Below the pieces are notes generated by a model. That model ran no database searches, was not told where the DNA came from, and worked only from the letters and a program-made list of their open reading frames with translations. A program made the position numbers and the translations under genes. A stretch of DNA of 64,000 nucleotides. Origin: Candidatus Peribacteria bacterium. Its GTDB lineage: Bacteria > Patescibacteriota > Gracilibacteria > UBA1369 > 2-02-FULL-48-14. Positions 59,957 to 64,000 of this stretch are shown in pieces (the first letter of the stretch is position 1; each line of letters starts with the position of its first letter). The stretch lies in NCBI GenBank assembly GCA_943349825.1, contig CALQZQ010000005.1:1-64000 (forward strand), written 5' to 3'.

Positions 59957-60145
59957 ATGCCCTCCATCTCCTACGATCCCGAAGTCAACATCTTGAGTAT
60001 TCGTCTCAAGCGTGTGAAGAGTGTTGATAGTGAGCTCAAAGGCAATGTGGTGCTTGATTACGACGCCAAGGGCCAACTCACGAATATTGATGTGATGAAT
60101 GTGAACTTGGAAGACGTGGCAGATTTAGCCTCAGTTAAAAAGTAG
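59957..60145 (+). CDS. DUF2283 protein (antitoxin-like partner)
   Basis: The start is set at ATG 59957, one base after the DUF4258 stop. 62 residues: ISYDPEVNILSIRLKRVKSVDSELKGNVVLDYDAKGQLTNIDVMN is the DUF2283 pattern. The family is commonly encoded next to DUF4258. The direct spacing suggests coupled translation and that the two proteins act together. Antitoxin function is an inference. Confidence 0.75.
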   Translation: MPSISYDPEVNILSIRLKRVKSVDSELKGNVVLDYDAKGQLTNIDVMNVNLEDVADLASVKK

Positions 60146-60176
60146 GTTGGCCTCAGTAAGCCATTAAATCGATCAA

Positions 60177-60198
60177 AAAGTCTGTGCGCACAGACTTT
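60177..60198. terminator. 22-bp perfect palindrome
   Basis: AAGTCTGTGC followed by its exact complement, flanked by A and T (60177-60198). It lies after the DUF2283 gene and before the next promoter. It has no long T-run, so an operator function is an alternative. Confidence 0.45.
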
Positions 60199-60220
60199 GC
60201 GCTTGCATCTGTTCAGCCGC

Positions 60221-60249
60221 TTGTAAAAAAGCCCTTTTTTTGCTATACT
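60221..60249 (+). promoter_or_regulatory. Promoter of the 60272 gene
   Basis: TTGTAA (60221-60226), 17-nt spacer with a T-run, TATACT (60244-60249), 22 nt before the ATG. Confidence 0.6.
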
Positions 60250-60271
60250 TATAAGATTTAAAAACAAAAAA

Positions 60272-60562
60272 ATGTCTTTCGATCGCGCCCAACAAGTCAA
60301 AGCGCTGGCTCTCCGTGTGGCTCTCAGCCCGTCTTTTCAGCACTTCTACAACAGCAAAGCTGCTCCTGAAGTGTGGGAGAAATTGGTGGCTACTTGGGAC
60401 GATGACACAGTGCACACGATGGGCCTGATTTTGGACGAAGAAGATTCTATGCGCAAAGAAGTGATCACTAGCACTTTGAGAAAAAAGAAAGTCAATCAGA
60501 CCAAATTGCTACAGAGAATTGAACAATTGCGCATGAAAGCACATGAATCTAATCAAAACTGA
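60272..60562 (+). CDS. Small helical protein upstream of pilT
   Basis: A 96-residue cytosolic protein, mainly helical, with a basic C-terminal half (LRKKKVNQTKLLQRIEQLRMKAHE). It starts MSFDRAQQVKALALRVALSPSF. No family recognised. It lies 2 nt upstream of the 60565 gene and is the first gene of a probable four-gene operon reaching the cyclic-nucleotide-binding protein. Confidence 0.6.
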   Translation: MSFDRAQQVKALALRVALSPSFQHFYNSKAAPEVWEKLVATWDDDTVHTMGLILDEEDSMRKEVITSTLRKKKVNQTKLLQRIEQLRMKAHESNQN

Positions 60563-60564
60563 CC

Positions 60565-61545
60565 ATGGTTGTTGAGATCACTCCTCCAGTACCAACGCCA
60601 GAAGTGCCACCGGTAGCTCCAGCGGCGCCTACTACTACGCCGCCTTTAGAGGAACTGGATTTTAACTCTTTAGCGAAAAAAGCTGGCCTCGGTTGGCTGT
60701 ATGACACTTTTGGTGGGGACGATACGCTGCTTGCCTATATACAAAACCATCCGGGAGATTTGGAGACTACCATGCGTATGTTTGGTACAGAAGAATCCAG
60801 CATAGATACGGCAGAGGAACTCAAGCTTTTTGATATAACCCGCAAAATGGGGCTTTTAATCATTGCTCAATTTAAATCATTTGGGCAGAAACCATCAAAT
60901 TCGGCGGAGACTGTTGGCGCGGATACTACACTTTTGGAGCAACTCAAAGACAAGGGAAAAACTCTGACTTTCCCTGATTTTAAAAGCTTTTGGACGACTA
61001 AAGGTGGTTTGGAAGCCCCTTTGTTTTTGGACAGCCTGCCTCACGCCATTTGGAGGGGGGAGCCGCATTTTGATTGGCCAAAACTCGAGACTTTTTTGGG
61101 TGCAAACAAAGGCCCTGAGGCGCTTAAACTGTGGCCCGAAATGCTTCCTCCTGCAGGTTCTCGTGTGGTGATGGATCAAACTCCAGAAGCTTTGAAGGCG
61201 ATTGTGGATGCTCCTGCCCATGCGACTCTGCTCGAACCTATGGGCCTCAAACTGGTTTTGGTGGCGCCCGGAACTGTTCCTGCCGCGCCAAAAGAGAATG
61301 AAATTCAAATCGTGGGACTGCAAGATGTTGAACCCATGACCGTGGACGCTGCGAAAGCGGCGATGCCTCTCTGGGACGAAGCTACGGTGCCCACTCAATT
61401 TGAAGGTGCTCCCAAGACTTTGGCCACCATTCAAGCTTTGAAAGAAAAGGAACCTTATAGTACCCCCGAGGATATTTGCAAGAAGGTGGGTCTTACGACT
61501 CCCGATCAGCCTTTCCTCGATTTCTTAAAAACCGTTCACGCCTAA
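60565..61545 (+). CDS. Pro-rich protein of unknown function upstream of pilT
   Basis: A 326-residue soluble protein. The first 30 residues are Pro/Ala/Thr-rich (PTPEVPPVAPAAPTTTPP), suggesting a flexible tether, followed by a compact helical region. There is no signal peptide. No motif is recognised. It is 9 nt from pilT, so a role in the pilus retraction machine is plausible but unproven. Confidence 0.6.
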   Translation: MVVEITPPVPTPEVPPVAPAAPTTTPPLEELDFNSLAKKAGLGWLYDTFGGDDTLLAYIQNHPGDLETTMRMFGTEESSIDTAEELKLFDITRKMGLLIIAQFKSFGQKPSNSAETVGADTTLLEQLKDKGKTLTFPDFKSFWTTKGGLEAPLFLDSLPHAIWRGEPHFDWPKLETFLGANKGPEALKLWPEMLPPAGSRVVMDQTPEALKAIVDAPAHATLLEPMGLKLVLVAPGTVPAAPKENEIQIVGLQDVEPMTVDAAKAAMPLWDEATVPTQFEGAPKTLATIQALKEKEPYSTPEDICKKVGLTTPDQPFLDFLKTVHA

Positions 61546-61554
61546 CCCCCTTTT

Positions 61555-62616
61555 ATGGACATCAACGTTTATCTCAAGCAAGTCGTCGACAGCAATGCGC
61601 CGGACCTTCATCTGAAGGTGGGGCGAGTGCCGATGGTGCGCTTACCCAACGGTGAGCTCTATGAAATGGAGAATGCGGAGTTGGTGACCGCTCAAGTGAT
61701 TGAAGAACTGATCAAACAGATCTTGAGCGAAGAACATTTTAAGCTTTTTAAAGAAAAACAAGAAGTGGATACCTCTTACGCCGTGATGGGCGTGGGACGT
61801 TTTCGTGTGAATGTGTTCTGGGACACGGAAGGGCCCGCTGTGGCTTTTCGTGCCATTCCGATGGAAATTCCTTCTTTGGAATCGCTCGGCTTGCCGTCGA
61901 TTTTGAAGGAGTTCACGCAAAAATCCAAAGGACTCTTTGTGGTGACCGGGCCTACGGGTTCCGGTAAATCCACGACTTTGGCCGCGATGGTGAACGAAAT
62001 CAACCGCACTCGACGTGTGCATATTATTACCATTGAAGATCCGATTGAGTTTGTGCACGCCAGCAAATTGGCGCTGATGACTCAACGTGAAGTGGGAACG
62101 CACACCATGTCTTTCCCCAACGCTATTCGTGCGGCGCTTCGTGAAGATCCGAATGTGATTCTGGTCGGAGAAATGCGCGATTTGGAAACGATTTCGGCCG
62201 CCATCACTTTGGCGGAAACGGGTCACTTGGTGTTGGCGACTCTGCACACGCAGGACGCGGCCCAGACCATCGACCGTATGATCGATATTTTTCCTCCGAA
62301 CCAGCAAAGCCAGGTTCGAGCTCAGCTCTCTACTACGCTGATCGGGGTGATGGCGCAACGCCTCATTCCTCGTGCCGACAACAACGGCCGTGTGCTCGCC
62401 GTGGAAATCCTGGTGCGCAACGACGCGATCACCAACTGTATTAAAGAAGGAAACACCCATCAGATCTACTCCATGATGCAGATCGGTAAGGCCGACGGCA
62501 TGGTGACACTGGATTCCTCGCTGGCAGAACTTTACAAGCAAGGCTTCATCACCGAAAACGACATGCTGCTTCGTGCTCACGACCCTGAACTCATCGCTAA
62601 CTTGATTCAAGGATGA
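61555..62616 (+). CDS. pilT: Twitching motility ATPase PilT
   Basis: A 353-residue secretion ATPase. Walker A GPTGSGKST (132-140), Walker B LVGEMRDLETI, and ITIEDPIEFVH and LATLHTQDAAQTIDRMIDIF, which are the Asp and His boxes. It powers pilus retraction from the cytoplasm. No pilin or PilB/PilC gene is seen in the window. It ends with a 4-nt overlap (ATGA) with the cyclic-nucleotide-binding gene. Confidence 0.94.
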   Translation: MDINVYLKQVVDSNAPDLHLKVGRVPMVRLPNGELYEMENAELVTAQVIEELIKQILSEEHFKLFKEKQEVDTSYAVMGVGRFRVNVFWDTEGPAVAFRAIPMEIPSLESLGLPSILKEFTQKSKGLFVVTGPTGSGKSTTLAAMVNEINRTRRVHIITIEDPIEFVHASKLALMTQREVGTHTMSFPNAIRAALREDPNVILVGEMRDLETISAAITLAETGHLVLATLHTQDAAQTIDRMIDIFPPNQQSQVRAQLSTTLIGVMAQRLIPRADNNGRVLAVEILVRNDAITNCIKEGNTHQIYSMMQIGKADGMVTLDSSLAELYKQGFITENDMLLRAHDPELIANLIQG

Positions 62617-63431
62617 ACGTCAACCGTCTCTTCATCAATCTGGCCGACCCCGTGCTCTTCCAAAGTTTTGGAGGAGAAGAAGCGTGGACGAAAGTGTCTG
62701 CACCCACCGGGGCGAAAGTTTTTGTGGAGGACGAACACAGCCAGGATTTTTACTATATTTTCTCGGGCAGTGTGAGTGTGGAGAAATCCCTCAAGGATGA
62801 ATCTAAGACGCAAAAACACATCGCCACTTTGGGTGAAGGGGATTTTTTTGGGGAAGGAGCTTTGCTTTCTGATAAAACTAGAGCAGCGACGGTAACGGCT
62901 CTCACCGATACCGTGCTTCTTAAGCTTTCTCAGAAAAATTTCGAGTCGCTGGTGGTGAAAGACCCTCAGGCGGCGGTCGGAATCATTTTAGGCATTGTGA
63001 AAGTGCTCAATGCGAGGCTTCAAGACACTAATGAACGTCTGGTCGTGCTGCATCACGTGGCTCAATTGGTGCGCGAGCATCAAGGGGATCACGCGGCCGT
63101 CCTTCAGTCTATTTTTAAAGAACTGGAGGGCGTCACGCATCACGGCATGTTGGCTCTGTTTGGAGGGGACGGAGTGGTCCAACTCCAAACAGATGCCACA
63201 GACCCTGGTTTTCTCGATTCGCTGATGCAAGGCTTGCCCACAGTGGCGCCTGCCCTCGCGAAACCGGATGCACCGGAATCCCTAGTGGATGGCAATCGCC
63301 TCTACGTAGGAGTGCGTAATATTCAAGGCCAAGTCGTCGCGACTTTGGGCGCACAAACCTGTGCCGGCTGCCAAGAACAAGACGCGCATTTACTGCTCAC
63401 GATCGCTGAGCAAATGGGGCATTTGATTTAG
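62613..63431 (+). CDS. Cyclic-nucleotide-binding protein with C-terminal GAF-like domain
   Basis: A 272-residue protein. Residues about 20-125 form a cNMP-binding beta-barrel: VFVEDEHSQDFYYIFSGSVSVEKS, then LGEGDFFGEGALLSDKTRAATVTALTDTVLLKLSQKNFE, with the phosphate-binding GEGALL...TRAATV motif well preserved. The C-terminal 130 residues are GAF-like (ending in QTCAGCQEQDAHLLLTIAEQMG). It has no HTH, so it is not a CRP-type regulator. ATGA overlap with pilT suggests it tunes PilT activity; the ligand is unknown. Confidence 0.82.
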   Translation: MNVNRLFINLADPVLFQSFGGEEAWTKVSAPTGAKVFVEDEHSQDFYYIFSGSVSVEKSLKDESKTQKHIATLGEGDFFGEGALLSDKTRAATVTALTDTVLLKLSQKNFESLVVKDPQAAVGIILGIVKVLNARLQDTNERLVVLHHVAQLVREHQGDHAAVLQSIFKELEGVTHHGMLALFGGDGVVQLQTDATDPGFLDSLMQGLPTVAPALAKPDAPESLVDGNRLYVGVRNIQGQVVATLGAQTCAGCQEQDAHLLLTIAEQMGHLI

Positions 63432-63479
63432 GTATAACGCGGCGCGTCACTTCTGAGCACTTTCTTTATCTGCAAAAGT

Positions 63480-63497
63480 CTCCCCGTGGGGAGTTTT
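63480..63497 (+). terminator. Intrinsic terminator
   Basis: CTCCCC, GT loop, GGGGAG, TTTT (63480-63497). It ends the pilT operon; the convergent GNAT gene stops 37 nt further. Confidence 0.85.
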
Positions 63498-63533
63498 ACA
63501 GGTTGAGTTTTGATCATTTCCTGACGTGCCCCG

Positions 63534-64000
63534 TTATGTCAGTTCCAGCACATAAGTGTCCCGCCATTTGCCTCGAACTTCTTTGTCCTTGTCGATGCGC
63601 TGCACAATGCTGAGGCCCAATTTTTCTAGTACGTGGCGCGATTTTTCATTTTCAACATCACAGGTGGCGCGGAAATGCACGATCCCTAATTCCTGTTTTG
63701 CCCAAGTCATGAGGCCTTGGGCTGCTTCAGTGGCATAGCCATTGCCCCAATGGTTTTTATCAAAACAGTAGCCAAAAGTGCCGATGCCGTTTTCAAGGGT
63801 GATTCCTGTGCCGCCAATCAAAGTGCCGGTTTCTTTAAGAGTCACGGCGACTTCGAATACTTTTCTATCTTTTTCTTTTTGATGTTTTAGTTCCTTTTCA
63901 AGAAACTCGCGAGTTGCTGTTTCCGTGTTGGGGCCCCAGTCCATGAATTCCACTACCTCTGGGTCGCTTCCGTAGGAATGTACTGTTTCAAAGTCGGAAG
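63534..64000 (-). CDS. RimJ/RimL-type GNAT acetyltransferase (cut by window end)
   Basis: The frame is open across the right edge, so the true start lies outside. The visible 155 residues include FETVHSYGSDPEVVEFMDWGPNTE upstream of the apparent start, followed by GTLIGGTGIT, FGYCFDKNHWGNGYATEAAQGLMTWAKQELG (the acetyl-CoA-binding motif) and NEKSRHVLEKLGL. The GTG at 63953 is internal. It is typical of ribosomal-protein or small-molecule N-acetyltransferases; the substrate is unknown. Confidence 0.88.
   Translation of the reverse strand, partial: SDFETVHSYGSDPEVVEFMDWGPNTETATREFLEKELKHQKEKDRKVFEVAVTLKETGTLIGGTGITLENGIGTFGYCFDKNHWGNGYATEAAQGLMTWAKQELGIVHFRATCDVENEKSRHVLEKLGLSIVQRIDKDKEVRGKWRDTYVLELT

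Noticed and set aside
61642-62610. 322-residue minus-strand ORF opposite pilT
   Set aside because: Antisense shadow; pilT motifs are unambiguous.
1-64000. tRNA, rRNA or tmRNA genes
   Set aside because: I found no cloverleaf-like or rRNA-like sequence by eye; a covariance-model scan (tRNAscan-SE, Infernal) would be decisive.

Overview
The window looks like a chromosome segment of a Candidate Phyla Radiation (Patescibacteria) bacterium, most likely Peregrinibacteria-like. This is inferred from the many short secreted lipoproteins, lamin-tail-domain proteins, a lone PilT, ribonuclease Y and several large orphan genes. TGA acts as a normal stop (for example at 13276-13278 inside a gene overlap), which argues against the Gracilibacteria/Absconditabacteria code. 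I see no rRNA, tRNA or CRISPR array.

Region 1 (1-15.6 kb) is a defence and mobile island. It opens inside a SNF2-family helicase followed by type III Mod and Res genes. Next come an Xre-type regulator, a phage packaging module (large and small terminase, two DNA methyltransferases, one fused to a ParB-like domain) and two uncharacterised genes. A two-gene Pycsar antiphage system (transmembrane effector plus class III nucleotide cyclase) follows, then a TIGR04141/DUF6119 protein.

Region 2 (15.7-21.9 kb) is a cassette-like array. Eight copies (one degenerate) of a short repeat, all in the same orientation, separate modules of one or two small genes that lie on either strand: lipoproteins, a FliA/WhiG-type sigma factor, a propeller protein and an acetyltransferase. 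It resembles an integron array in layout but lacks recognisable attC core sites.

Region 3 (21.9-33.4 kb) holds a CARDB protein, a DUF1801 protein and a copper-handling cluster: CsoR with its operator, an HMA-membrane-cupredoxin fusion, CopZ, CopA, a YVTN/BNR double-propeller lipoprotein, a multicopper oxidase and a YHS protein, with an NhaC-type antiporter at the end.

Region 4 (33.4-51.6 kb) is mixed housekeeping: MsrA, DedA, PepA, PrxQ/Bcp, superoxide dismutase, thioredoxin reductase, a DHH phosphoesterase and surface proteins. Two inverted copies of a roughly 290-bp double-hairpin element flank a reductase and an AI-2E transporter gene. Their stems differ between copies, yet each stem is self-complementary.

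Region 5 (51.9-64 kb) carries ribonuclease Y, a DinD remnant, a Fic protein and two paralogous ECF sigma/membrane-protein pairs. All four of those genes are preceded by the same bipartite promoter motif with identical spacing. Then come groES-groEL under a CIRCE operator, a DUF4258/DUF2283 pair, an operon with PilT and a cyclic-nucleotide-binding protein, and an acetyltransferase cut by the window end.
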